A DNA stretch of 39,415 bases, from positions 1 to 39,415 of the forward strand of contig JAFTEV010000032.1 of NCBI GenBank assembly GCA_017453465.1. Direction: 5' to 3'. The position numbers and the translations under genes were made by a program. The notes beneath the pieces are model-generated. The model worked only from the letters and a program-made list of their open reading frames with translations, was not told the DNA's origin and ran no database searches. Position 1 is the first letter of the stretch. Every line of letters starts with the position of its first letter. Positions 1 through 8,801 of the stretch are shown one piece after another. This DNA comes from Bacteroidaceae bacterium (lineage in GTDB: Bacteria > Bacteroidota > Bacteroidia > Bacteroidales > Bacteroidaceae).

Positions 1-121
1 AAAAATATTTGACATACGCAAGTTGTTTACCTGATAATCAGTGTGTTGCGACAATATTTCCTTGCTAGACAAGTCGAAGTGGATTTCGTGTATAAAACAG
101 ACGTCTTTAGTCAACTTTTAG

Positions 122-532
122 GCTTTACAGACTACTAGTGCCGCTAATACATCTTCTAATAGTTATAAAAACTATTGTTTCCATAACAATGTATTAACCG
201 TTGGCTCAGGAAACACTATTGAGCACAACATCCAAAGTCAGCCACTCAGTGCAGATTTTCCCCAAAACAGCGTGAACTTCTCTATCAATCAGCTTTTTGT
301 AAATACGGGAACTTTCTCTGATAAATATAAATTGAAGACAAATGTAACTGACAACTATGCTCTTACTTATGCCACAGACGGTGGCGAAGTAGGCTGTCAC
401 GGCGGTATGTTCGGCTGTCCCAGCGGTGGTCGTCCACAGTACATTCCTTACTTCTCGAAAGTGACAGTAGGTCAGCGCAGCGAGAACGGCAAGCTGCCCG
501 TGTCTGTGACCATTAAGATTCAAGACGAATAA
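122..532 (+). pseudogene. 3' remnant of a secreted beta-helix-like surface protein
   Basis: The frame is open from base 122 to the TAA at 530-532, but it is closed just upstream by a TAG at 119-121. The only start-like codon inside is a GTG at 272. The residues read like the end of a Bacteroidales surface protein: an N-rich stretch (YKNYCFHNN, TIEHNIQ), as in parallel beta-helix turns, then a tail with GGEVGCHGG, a G/P-rich loop and a final DGKL-like strand (NGKLPVSVTIK). The first 120 bases are open in frame 1 (about 13-135) and then stop, so a frameshift near 120-136 would join the two parts. I infer a decayed or frameshifted gene whose 5' end lies outside the window. It is followed after 26 bases by the secreted protein at 559. 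The alternative is a small intact gene starting at GTG 272, which I think is less likely. Confidence 0.45.
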
Positions 533-558
533 AAAACTGAAAGACACAGAAACGCATT

Positions 559-2244
559 ATGAAACCATTATACAATACCCTATGGGCCGTCCTGCTGTCT
601 GCCCTGTCCGCTGTGCCTGTGAATGCACAAAAGCAGCGGGTGGAATACTTCTGGGACACCGACCCTGGCATTGGCAGGGGACAGGTGTTGCAGCGGTTGA
701 CAAGTTCGGCAGACACCATCACGACCGAACTGGACGTGAGCGGCCTCACGGCGGGCATCCACAAGCTGGGACTGCGTGCGCTGAACGACACGCTCCGCTC
801 TGCCACCTACTACCGCCAGTTCTATGTGCCAGCCAAGGAAGAAAAGATTGTGCGCGTGGAATACGCCTGGGACAAGGCGCCCACTCTTGGTAAAGGCTCA
901 ACCCTTTCGTTCACCGAAGGCTCTGTCATCGATATGACCAAGAGCCTCTCCGTCAAGTCGCTTTCGGCTGGTATGCATACGTTCTACATCCGTGCGCTCT
1001 CCACGAATCACCACTCTGCCACGTATACACGTTCCTTCTATGTCGCTCCCACACCCCATGCCGTGGAAGCCATTGAGTATTACTTCGACACCGACCCCGG
1101 CATTGGCCAAGCCACCCGCATGAGTGCTGCCATTGAGGGCGACTCGCTCAACATGGCTTTCGATGTGGAGACCGACGGACTCAGCGACGGTGTTCACCAC
1201 ATCGGCATCCGCACCCTGACCGACGGCACGTGGTCGGCCACCAAGGTACGCCAATTCCTGGTGCGCCGCATGGTGGAGAACTACATTACCCGCGTGGAAT
1301 ACTTCTGGAACACCGACCCCGGACAGGGTAATGGCATTGCCGTTGACATCGTGCCTGGGCAGGAAGTCAATGTAGATTTCGAGGCTGATATGACAGAACT
1401 GCCAGCTGGTCCCCATACGCTGGGACTGCGCGCCCAGTCGGGTTCGCTGGGTTGGAGCACAGCTTCGCTCACAACGGGCACTGAGTTTGAGGGCTGGGAC
1501 GTTTTGCAGGATTATCTCAACTCGCTCACCGACACGGAGGATGCACTGACGACCAGCAAATACACACGTCAGTTCCGCAACCGAGACTGGCAAGCCTTCT
1601 ATGTGCCGTTCACACTGAAGTACAGCGACTGGTCGGCTCACTTCGATGTAGCCCGCATCAATGCCTTCTATCAGTATGACGACGACGAGGACGGCGTGGT
1701 AGATAGACAAGTGCTTGAAGCCATCATCGTGCGCCCGCAAAACGGCACGCTGAAAGCCAACTATCCCTACCTGATTCGTGCCAAATCGAAAGACACATTC
1801 AGCTTCAACACTGGCACACAGCAACCACAGGAAATCAACTCCGTCAGCTGTTCCACAGTGGAAGCCCGCTACACCTTCACCGGCAACTACACCGACATGA
1901 AGGGTCTGAAGTCTGCCGGGCTGTATCGTCTGCGTGGTGGTTCGCTCTCCATTCCCGACTCTGACGACGAGGTGCTGCCGCCCTACCGCTGGTACCTCAG
2001 CATCGACGACCTGGGCAATCAGCTTGACCCCGCCGCTGGCGCAAAGATTCGCGTCAAGGTGGTAGGCGACGAAACCGCCACGGGCATTGACGATGTGCTC
2101 ATTGCTGATGAGGACGAACTTGTGGGCAATCGCAAAGTCTATGACCTCGCTGGCCGTCGCGTCAACATCAGTGCCGATGCGCCGCTGAACTCCCTGCCAA
2201 GGGGCATATACATTATAAATAATAAGAAGTACATTAACAAATAA
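559..2244 (+). CDS. Secreted protein with four VEYFWDTDPG repeats and C-terminal sorting-like tail
   Basis: The 561-aa product begins with a clear signal peptide (hydrophobic core LWAVLLSALSAV, cleavage near VNAQ). Four modules of about 65-75 residues follow, each opening with a variant of [RA]-[VI]-E-Y-[FAY]-[WF]-D-T-D-P-G and closing with G-x-H-x-L-G-x-R-x-L and a Y-x-R-x-F-Y-V strand. They occupy roughly residues 27-300. A less repetitive region follows. The last 35 residues (VYDLAGRRV, then LPRGIYIINNKK) match the short tail that ends many Prevotella and Bacteroides exported proteins and resembles a type IX secretion sorting domain. I infer a cell-surface or secreted protein; no enzymatic motif is visible. 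It lies 5 bases upstream of the next secreted protein, so the two are probably co-transcribed. The repeats read like beta-sandwich units, which is inference. Confidence 0.8.
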   Translation: MKPLYNTLWAVLLSALSAVPVNAQKQRVEYFWDTDPGIGRGQVLQRLTSSADTITTELDVSGLTAGIHKLGLRALNDTLRSATYYRQFYVPAKEEKIVRVEYAWDKAPTLGKGSTLSFTEGSVIDMTKSLSVKSLSAGMHTFYIRALSTNHHSATYTRSFYVAPTPHAVEAIEYYFDTDPGIGQATRMSAAIEGDSLNMAFDVETDGLSDGVHHIGIRTLTDGTWSATKVRQFLVRRMVENYITRVEYFWNTDPGQGNGIAVDIVPGQEVNVDFEADMTELPAGPHTLGLRAQSGSLGWSTASLTTGTEFEGWDVLQDYLNSLTDTEDALTTSKYTRQFRNRDWQAFYVPFTLKYSDWSAHFDVARINAFYQYDDDEDGVVDRQVLEAIIVRPQNGTLKANYPYLIRAKSKDTFSFNTGTQQPQEINSVSCSTVEARYTFTGNYTDMKGLKSAGLYRLRGGSLSIPDSDDEVLPPYRWYLSIDDLGNQLDPAAGAKIRVKVVGDETATGIDDVLIADEDELVGNRKVYDLAGRRVNISADAPLNSLPRGIYIINNKKYINK

Positions 2245-2249
2245 CAGCT

Positions 2250-5200
2250 ATGCTACAGAAAACAAAATGGCTCGCAGTGCTGACTTGCCTCTTCTCCCTC
2301 TTTGCCGCCCCGCTCAGGGCACAGGAGGTGGACGACCTGCAAGCGTACCTCGACGAGTTGGCTGCCCAGCAAGGGACACAGCCAAAAGTCAGCTCTGGGC
2401 GGCGCAAGGCCGAGTCGGTCACCATTCCCGTGGGTTTGACCGAGGTGGATCTCTCCAAGTTTGCCAGCTATCAGAGCAGAACAAAAGTCTTGAACATCAA
2501 GGCCAGTGTGAAATTCACTAACGGTATCATCACTGCCGCCTCCAACTTCGCGGGCGGCACCTCTCTGCTGAAGGTCTATGGCGGTGCTTCCGTTGTGCTC
2601 GATGCTTCCGCAGGTGTGGATGCCAGCAGCGTAAGCAGTGCCAACTGTTTTGCCGCCGTGGGTATCTACGAATCGAGCACCTTCTATGAGTGTGGCGACA
2701 TCACCGCACCCGACAAGGGCACAGGCATTGCCATCTACATCGACGGCCAGGGCGACACCTTCAACTATGTATCGGGCACACTCACTGGCATCGTCAGCAA
2801 CGACAATGGCGGTACGGTGAACGGTGTGGATGTGGTTACATACACCAAGGAGGAGTTGCAGGAAAAGCTTGATGCCATCTATGCAGAACTGGCTGTTATC
2901 AACGAGGACTATACAAAGGCTTCCACGCAGTACAATACCCTTGCCCCGTATGTTCCAGCAGACCTCAATGCTACTGTACAGGCACAGATAACACAAGTGG
3001 GCAACCAAATTGCGGCTCTGCAGAAGCAGGAGACAGAGCTGCAAAACCAGTTGAACACGGCTCCATCTTCTTCCTACACCTCGCTGAACAACGACATTGA
3101 AGAGTTGGCCGCTGAAGTCTCGTCTTACCACAGCAATCTGACTGCCACGCTCAGTGCCGCCAACGAAACGGCCAAGGCTGGTGCTGCTGCCGACTTGCAG
3201 GCTAAGCTGACGGCAATGGGCAATGAGATTAACCAGTTGGGGCAGCAGATTACTGCAATGGAAAAGGAAGGCAATGCAATGTTGACGCAGCAGATTGGTT
3301 TCGACTATTTTTTGCGTAAGTCAAACCCTGAATTTGCTGCAAGCTACTATGAATTTATTGGACGAGAATCAGATTGTAAAGATGAATATACACAAGTTGC
3401 TTATGATTATAATACTTTGGTTTCACAAAGTTCCATCAGTAATATCAGCGACGCTGTAGCTGTCTATGAAGCATATAACAAACTTAAAGATGGAGATCTC
3501 GAACAATTGAAAAGAGATGTGGTTGAAGCACAAACCTCCCTTGATAGTGCTCAAGAAGATCTTAACAACATTGAAATCAACTTCCCCGACCAGGAACTCA
3601 TCTTCAACATCAGGCCGACGGGCATCACGGAGGAAATCCAGATTGGCTACAAGTCGAACCGTGGATTTGTACTCACATCGGCTGGCATGATGCAGTTTGA
3701 GCAGGTAAGCGGCGCGGACTTCCGCCTGAAGGACAGCGAGGGCAACTACCTTGTGGCCAAGGCTGGTTCGCAGACCATCACAATGGGCACACAGGCCGAG
3801 GCTACTGTTTGGACAGGCAAGAGCCTGGGCAATGGCAGCTACTCCTTCTACAGCAGCAAGGCCGGTCGCTACCTCTCCGCCACTGCGGGCAAGGTGAATG
3901 CGGCCATCACTGCGGCTACATCCCCGCTGGCATGGAGCATCACTGAGTCTGACCTCGACGAACTGCAAGCCTTCCTCAACCTGCTGGCCGAGGAGGACGA
4001 AGTGGCAGAGGAGAATAAGGAGCAAGGAACTGAAGAGAAAGACAAGGACACACTGCTTGTCTATATTCCACCAGCAACGGGTGCTACCATTATTGAGCCT
4101 ATCGTGCTGCCACGCACGCCCTATCCTGTCAAGCTGGTTGGCGACCTGCCCGTGCCACGTCCTGGCACAGGTATGCACCCAATCTATGTGCCCGACGGCA
4201 CAAAGGTCATCCTCGACAGCCTGAACATCAAGGACACACAAGGCGGCGACTACATCATCTACATTGACGGTACGGTGGAGGTCAACGTCTATGTGAACAT
4301 CGACATCGAGGGCTGGGACTGGTTTGCACACATTGGTCCTAACGGTCATGTAGTGTGGAAACCTACTGGGCCACGTCCGCGCATCTGGAATGAAGGTACG
4401 CTCGACGTAAGCGGAAACCTTGGCTATATCGACAACAGAGGAACTACCAACGTGAAGAGCGGTACCATTGACCAAATGGAGAACACCGGCACGGTGAACC
4501 ACACAAGCGGGACCATCACCTACGTCTATAACCGCAAGACATATTACTTCGACGGCGGCGTGGTCACAAACCTCTATAACAACGGCCACCACTACCACCG
4601 TGGCGGTACGACCCGCTGGATTCGCAACTTCTCTGGAGGCCAGTACGACATGACAAGCGGAAGCATCCGCCAGACCACTGTGAACAAGACGGATACCATC
4701 TTCGTCAACTGGGGTACATTCAACTTCACGGGCGGAACCATCGGCGGCTACGGCAGCCGACTGCTCTACCACCACAAGGGGGCACACCTGCGCATCGATG
4801 GCGGACTGTTCGACTTCACAGGCATTGCAGACTACTTCATCGAGGCCCACGATGACTTCTACATCCGTGGCGACTACGACTACAAGGCCACAGTGCCCAT
4901 GCTGCTCGACCCCTCGGTGTCTGTACGCATCATTTATAACTGGACGTACAAGTTCAACATTGTCTTCATTGGCGGGCGACCCACTCCGCGCCGTCCCATC
5001 TTCTATGGCGACGACTTCCCGCTTGGCCCTGGCTTCTGCAACTACATAGACTGGACGTTGCCCAACAAGCGTTGGCGCTGGGTTTATCGCGACGAGGACA
5101 ATGCCATCGAGGTGCGCGACGAAGAAGTGGAAGATGAAGATGACCTGCAAGCCTACCTTGACTGGCTGGCCGAGAACCAGGAAGACGAATCGGCCAGCAC

Positions 5201-6032
5201 GCCAGAGGAGCCGCAGGAGCTTGACCTGAAGAACCGCACTATCGTCATCACCGAGCCAGTGGTGCTGCCTGTAGGCACCCACGTATGGTGGAAGCGCGGT
5301 AACTTCGTACCCAAAGGTTGGACGGGCGACAACCTGTTCTATGTACCAGAAAACAGCAGCGTGAAGATGGATGGTACGGTCATCGACGTTTCGTCCAGCA
5401 CAGTCTATGTCATTGACGGCCAGCCCGTACAGCGCACCCTCTTCGACGTGAAGGGTGACCTGCACTTCGGCCCTGGCTCATCCATCAAGGGCTACCTGAA
5501 CTGGGACTACAGCTTCACCGACGAGAACATTCCCGGAGCCATCGTCAATGTAGGGCCGACAGGACGTTTCTACCTGGACGGCGGACGCTTCGACAATGTG
5601 GTTATCCGTACAGGCAAGGTGAACATCTTCGTGACGGTCAACGTGACATACGACCTCTACATCTATGTGCCCACAGAATATCGCTACGACGGCTACCGCG
5701 TCTTTGCACCGTGGAGCAACTTCTACTTCACATCGACCGACGTGCGCCGCATCCATCTGATTGACGGCGACAAGTGGGGGCTGAAACTGGATGATGACGG
5801 CTACGTGTCCCTCTATGACACGGGCGACTCTTCGGGCGTACTGGGCGACATGAACAACGACGGCCTGATTGATCTGGAGGACATCACCATCCTCATCAAT
5901 GTCTATCTCGGCGAGGAGTGGAAATGGTGGCGCAACGGCGATATGAACCGCGACGGCGTTATCACCGTGACCGACATCACCGACCTCATCGACAAGTATC
6001 TGAACGACAACCAGCCAGCTGTGAAAGATTGA
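2250..6032 (+). CDS. Giant secreted dockerin-bearing protein with DLQAYL modules
   Basis: The 1260-aa product starts with a signal peptide ending near PLRAQ. Three copies of an acidic helix D-[DE]-L-Q-A-[YF]-L occur at about residues 28, 570 and 964, each followed by an acidic low-complexity linker and then a G/T/N-rich beta-strand region with many short GG turns. This suggests three related adhesive or beta-helical segments. Residues about 200-450 are A/Q/L/E-rich and probably coiled coil. The C-terminus from residue 1199 is a dockerin type I-like pair: two calcium loops (GDMNNDGLIDLEDIT and GDMNRDGVITVTDIT) with intervening helix. Dockerins normally bind cohesins, but isolated ones are common on Bacteroidetes exported proteins. 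No catalytic motif was recognised. Bases about 3296-3575 are clearly more AT-rich than the rest of the gene. It follows the 561-aa protein by 5 bases, and a terminator lies 40 bases beyond its stop. Confidence 0.8.
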   Translation: MLQKTKWLAVLTCLFSLFAAPLRAQEVDDLQAYLDELAAQQGTQPKVSSGRRKAESVTIPVGLTEVDLSKFASYQSRTKVLNIKASVKFTNGIITAASNFAGGTSLLKVYGGASVVLDASAGVDASSVSSANCFAAVGIYESSTFYECGDITAPDKGTGIAIYIDGQGDTFNYVSGTLTGIVSNDNGGTVNGVDVVTYTKEELQEKLDAIYAELAVINEDYTKASTQYNTLAPYVPADLNATVQAQITQVGNQIAALQKQETELQNQLNTAPSSSYTSLNNDIEELAAEVSSYHSNLTATLSAANETAKAGAAADLQAKLTAMGNEINQLGQQITAMEKEGNAMLTQQIGFDYFLRKSNPEFAASYYEFIGRESDCKDEYTQVAYDYNTLVSQSSISNISDAVAVYEAYNKLKDGDLEQLKRDVVEAQTSLDSAQEDLNNIEINFPDQELIFNIRPTGITEEIQIGYKSNRGFVLTSAGMMQFEQVSGADFRLKDSEGNYLVAKAGSQTITMGTQAEATVWTGKSLGNGSYSFYSSKAGRYLSATAGKVNAAITAATSPLAWSITESDLDELQAFLNLLAEEDEVAEENKEQGTEEKDKDTLLVYIPPATGATIIEPIVLPRTPYPVKLVGDLPVPRPGTGMHPIYVPDGTKVILDSLNIKDTQGGDYIIYIDGTVEVNVYVNIDIEGWDWFAHIGPNGHVVWKPTGPRPRIWNEGTLDVSGNLGYIDNRGTTNVKSGTIDQMENTGTVNHTSGTITYVYNRKTYYFDGGVVTNLYNNGHHYHRGGTTRWIRNFSGGQYDMTSGSIRQTTVNKTDTIFVNWGTFNFTGGTIGGYGSRLLYHHKGAHLRIDGGLFDFTGIADYFIEAHDDFYIRGDYDYKATVPMLLDPSVSVRIIYNWTYKFNIVFIGGRPTPRRPIFYGDDFPLGPGFCNYIDWTLPNKRWRWVYRDEDNAIEVRDEEVEDEDDLQAYLDWLAENQEDESASTPEEPQELDLKNRTIVITEPVVLPVGTHVWWKRGNFVPKGWTGDNLFYVPENSSVKMDGTVIDVSSSTVYVIDGQPVQRTLFDVKGDLHFGPGSSIKGYLNWDYSFTDENIPGAIVNVGPTGRFYLDGGRFDNVVIRTGKVNIFVTVNVTYDLYIYVPTEYRYDGYRVFAPWSNFYFTSTDVRRIHLIDGDKWGLKLDDDGYVSLYDTGDSSGVLGDMNNDGLIDLEDITILINVYLGEEWKWWRNGDMNRDGVITVTDITDLIDKYLNDNQPAVKD

Positions 6033-6072
6033 GCCGCCACCTCGACCGCACAGCGAAAATGTTCGCTTCTTT

Positions 6073-6109
6073 CATCCGCAAGACCAATCCACGGCCTTGC
6101 GGATGTTTT
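6073..6109 (+). terminator. Rho-independent terminator after the secreted-protein pair
   Basis: A perfect 10-bp stem (CATCCGCAAG at 6073-6082, CTTGCGGATG at 6096-6105) with a 13-base loop is followed by TTTTA. It lies 40 bases after the stop of the dockerin protein and probably ends the 559-6032 transcript. Confidence 0.75.
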
Positions 6110-6330
6110 ATACCCCTGTGCCATTTCAGCCGAATCCCATTCTGCCAGCAGTGAGAAAGCTTCCCCACGGCGGTGAGACTGAAGTCTGCCGCAGGTGGCA
6201 ATGCAGCGGGACTGGGGCGGGAATGCAGTGCCAAAGATGTGGCAATGCAGTGCCACCGAAGCAGCAAAACTGTGTGTTTCCAGGCAGAAAGCAGCGGATT
6301 TTGGGCGCAAACGGCATTTTTTTTAGTTTT
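6110..6330. repeat. GC-rich intergenic stretch with degenerate GGCAATGCAG repeats
   Basis: No convincing gene is present. The sequence holds three imperfect copies of a roughly 24-base unit built on GGCAATGCAG or GGGAATGCAG (about 6195-6260). The 18-base word at 6197-6214, GGCAATGCAGCGGGACTG, recurs in inverted orientation with one change at 18027-18044. A second shared word, GTGAGAAAGCTTCC-like, occurs at about 6151 and 17964. I read it as non-coding repeat DNA of unknown function. Confidence 0.45.
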
Positions 6331-6357
6331 CATTGCAATCAGATAAAAGTTTTTTCG

Positions 6358-6365
6358 TAATTTTG
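6358..6365 (+). promoter_or_regulatory. Bacteroidetes -7 element for the foldase gene
   Basis: TAATTTTG matches the TAnnTTTG consensus and lies in AT-rich sequence 93 bases upstream of the ATG at 6458. No good -33 box sits at the usual 19-20 base distance; the nearest TTG (6333-6335) is 22 bases away. Confidence 0.5.
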
Positions 6366-6457
6366 TGCGCTTTTATGTGCTCTTCCCTCTCGATGAGGGA
6401 GAGTAGTTTTGTTTGCGATATATAATTAAATAATGTAATAATAACTCTAAAAACAAA

Positions 6458-8605
6458 ATGGCAGCATTACAATCAATCAGAAACAGGGGTGTGCTCCTTG
6501 TTAGCGCCATCGCCGTGGCCCTCTTCCTCTTCGTTGTGGGAGATGCGCTGCGCGGAGGCGAAAGTTTTTTCAATCAGTCGAAAATGAATGTAGGTGAAGT
6601 AGATGGCGAGAAGGTGTCCATCCAGGACTATCAGCAGATGGTCGAGGACTTCACCACGTTCTATGAGATTCAGCAGAACAAGAGCGGTCTCACCGAAGAC
6701 GAAAACAACCGCATCAAGGATGAGGCTTGGCAGACTTTCATCCAGAACCAACTCATCGGCAGCGAATGCAAGAAGCTGGGCCTGGCTGTGACGGACGAAG
6801 AGGTGTCGGAAGTCATCAAGAGCGGCTACAGCCAGATGTTGCAGGTGCCTGTGTTCATGAATCAGCAGACGGGCCGCTACGACTACGCTTCGGTGCAGAC
6901 TTTCCTCACAGAATACAAGAAGGCTAAGGATGCAGGTCAGCAGTTGCCCGATGCCTACCAGAAGATTTACAAGTATTACATCTTCGCACAGAAGCAGATT
7001 CGCAACCAGCTGCTCGTGCAGAAGTATCAGTCGCTGCTTTCGGCCTGCTTCCTCTCCAACCCCGTTGAGGCCAAGGCCGCATTCGAGGGTCGTGCCAGCG
7101 AGAGCGACGTGCTGCTGGCTGCTGTGCCTTTCACTACTGTGGATGACAAGGCCGTAGAAGTGAGCGAGGCTGACATCAAGGCTAAGTATGACAAGGATAA
7201 GGAGCAGTATCGTCAGTATGTGGAAACTCGCGATGCCAAGATTCTGGACATCCAGGTGCAGCCCAGCACGGCTGACAAGGCTGCCGCAGAGAAGGATATG
7301 GACGAGGTGTATGGAAAGCTGGTCGAGGCTCAGACTGCCGAGGCTGCTGGCAATGTGGTTCGTCAGGCCACTTCCATCATGCCCTACACCAACATTCTGA
7401 AGACAAAGGATGCCTTCCCTCCACTGCTTTCTGCCCGCATCGACTCGCTGGCTGTAGGCACAACGACTAAGCCCGTGTTTGACGCAGCACAGAACGTGTA
7501 CTACACGCTGAAGATGATTGACAAGGCTACGAAGCCCGACTCAGTGCTCTTCCGTCAGATTGGCGTGGTTGCCAAGAATGAAGCCGACGTGGAAAAGCGT
7601 GCCGACTCCATTATGACTGCTCTGGCCAGCGGTGCAAACTTCAAGGCCATTGCTAAGAAATATAACCAGGTGGGCGACTCCTCTTGGCTCTCATCCTCGC
7701 AGTACCAGAATGCTCAGCTCGACGGAGACAACGCGCTCTTCGTTACCACACTGTCCGACATGGCTGCCGGACAGACCAAGAAGCTGAAGCTGGACGGCGG
7801 CACCATCATCCTGCAGGTGCTGGAGACTCGCAACCCTGTGCAGAAGTACAACATGGCAGCCGTCGTGAAGGAACTGAAGTTCTCTGACGACACCTACAGT
7901 GCCGAGTACAACAAGTTCAGCTCTTTCATCGCAGCCAACCCGACATTGGAGCAGATTGAGGCCAACGCACAGAAGAACGGCTACGTGGTACGTCCGCTCA
8001 ACGACCTGACCAGCAATGGCCACAACATTGCTGGTATCCGCAACACACGCGACGCTGTGAAGTGGCTCTTCGACGATGCAAAGGAAGGCCAGGTTTCTCA
8101 GCTCTACGAGTGCGGCAACAACGACCATCTGATGATTCTTGCCCTTACAGGCGTGAACAAGGAAGGCTATCGTGCCATCAGCAAAGTGAACGAAATCATC
8201 ACCGAACAGGTGAAGGCCGAGAAGAAAGGCGAGAAGCTCATGGCCGACCTCAGCGGCGTGAATTCATGGGCTAAGGCCAAGGCTACGAAGGGTGCCATCT
8301 GCGACACACTGCGCCACATCAACTTCACGTCGCCATCGTTCATCGCTGCCACCAACGCCAGCGAACCTGTAGTGAGCGCACTGGCTTCGAAGACAGCCGC
8401 AGGTGCATTCGCCGGCCCCGTGAAGGGCAACAGCGGTGTCTATATGCTGCAGGTCATCAACAAGAGCAAGTCTGCCGAGAAGTTCGACGCCAAGCAGGAG
8501 CAGCAGAGCCTTGCCTCACAGAACTACCGCAGGGTGGCCAACTCTGTGATGCAGACCCTCTACCTCAACGCAAAGGTGAAAGATCAACGCTATAAGTTCT
8601 TCTAA
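6458..8605 (+). CDS. PpiD/SurA-type peptidyl-prolyl isomerase, membrane-anchored foldase
   Basis: The 715-aa product has one N-terminal membrane segment (about residues 11-28, VLLVSAIAVALFLFVVG). A SurA/PpiD N-terminal chaperone region follows (VGEVDGEKVSIQDYQ at about 45-60, then helices with YQQMVEDF). A parvulin-like rotamase region spans about 360-470: a conserved LFRQIGV strand, an A-x-S-G-A-x-F turn and a closing G-G-T-I-I-L-Q-V strand. A weaker second rotamase-like region lies near 540-660. The family assists folding of proteins crossing the inner membrane, acting on the periplasmic face, and the anchor and length fit PpiD. The gene stands alone between its own promoter and a strong terminator. 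This gene is usually named ppiD by homology; the active-site residues of the isomerase domain were not checked, so catalytic activity is uncertain. Confidence 0.85.
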   Translation: MAALQSIRNRGVLLVSAIAVALFLFVVGDALRGGESFFNQSKMNVGEVDGEKVSIQDYQQMVEDFTTFYEIQQNKSGLTEDENNRIKDEAWQTFIQNQLIGSECKKLGLAVTDEEVSEVIKSGYSQMLQVPVFMNQQTGRYDYASVQTFLTEYKKAKDAGQQLPDAYQKIYKYYIFAQKQIRNQLLVQKYQSLLSACFLSNPVEAKAAFEGRASESDVLLAAVPFTTVDDKAVEVSEADIKAKYDKDKEQYRQYVETRDAKILDIQVQPSTADKAAAEKDMDEVYGKLVEAQTAEAAGNVVRQATSIMPYTNILKTKDAFPPLLSARIDSLAVGTTTKPVFDAAQNVYYTLKMIDKATKPDSVLFRQIGVVAKNEADVEKRADSIMTALASGANFKAIAKKYNQVGDSSWLSSSQYQNAQLDGDNALFVTTLSDMAAGQTKKLKLDGGTIILQVLETRNPVQKYNMAAVVKELKFSDDTYSAEYNKFSSFIAANPTLEQIEANAQKNGYVVRPLNDLTSNGHNIAGIRNTRDAVKWLFDDAKEGQVSQLYECGNNDHLMILALTGVNKEGYRAISKVNEIITEQVKAEKKGEKLMADLSGVNSWAKAKATKGAICDTLRHINFTSPSFIAATNASEPVVSALASKTAAGAFAGPVKGNSGVYMLQVINKSKSAEKFDAKQEQQSLASQNYRRVANSVMQTLYLNAKVKDQRYKFF

Positions 8606-8663
8606 ACAGAACGAACTGAGCAAAAAGAATCATTTATCCGTAAAATCTAATGTGTTTAATGGG

Positions 8664-8701
8664 AAAGTGGACTTGCTTGTGAAAGCAGGTTCACTTTTTT
8701 T
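8664..8701 (+). terminator. Rho-independent terminator after the foldase gene
   Basis: A 15-bp stem with two G-U wobbles (AAAGTGGACTTGCTT at 8664-8678, AAGCAGGTTCACTTT at 8683-8697) has a 4-base loop and runs into TTTT. It lies 58 bases past the stop. Confidence 0.85.
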
Positions 8702-8713
8702 ATAGCTACAATT

Positions 8714-8744
8714 TTGTTCTTTTAAAAAATATGCAGTACATTTG
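8714..8744 (+). promoter_or_regulatory. Promoter of the GH43 gene
   Basis: TTG at 8714-8716, a 20-base gap and TACATTTG at 8737-8744 form a full Bacteroidetes promoter. It sits between the upstream terminator and the ATG at 8802, giving a leader of about 50 bases. Confidence 0.7.
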
Positions 8745-8801
8745 TGCACAAAATTCGCCCTTTTTCCCAAAAGAATGTCGGGCCCTTAAAATCATATTCC
8801 C

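Noticed and set aside
3423-5465. 680-aa antisense frame in the dockerin protein gene
   Set aside because: Shadow of a gene with signal peptide and dockerin; the antisense product has no recognisable feature.
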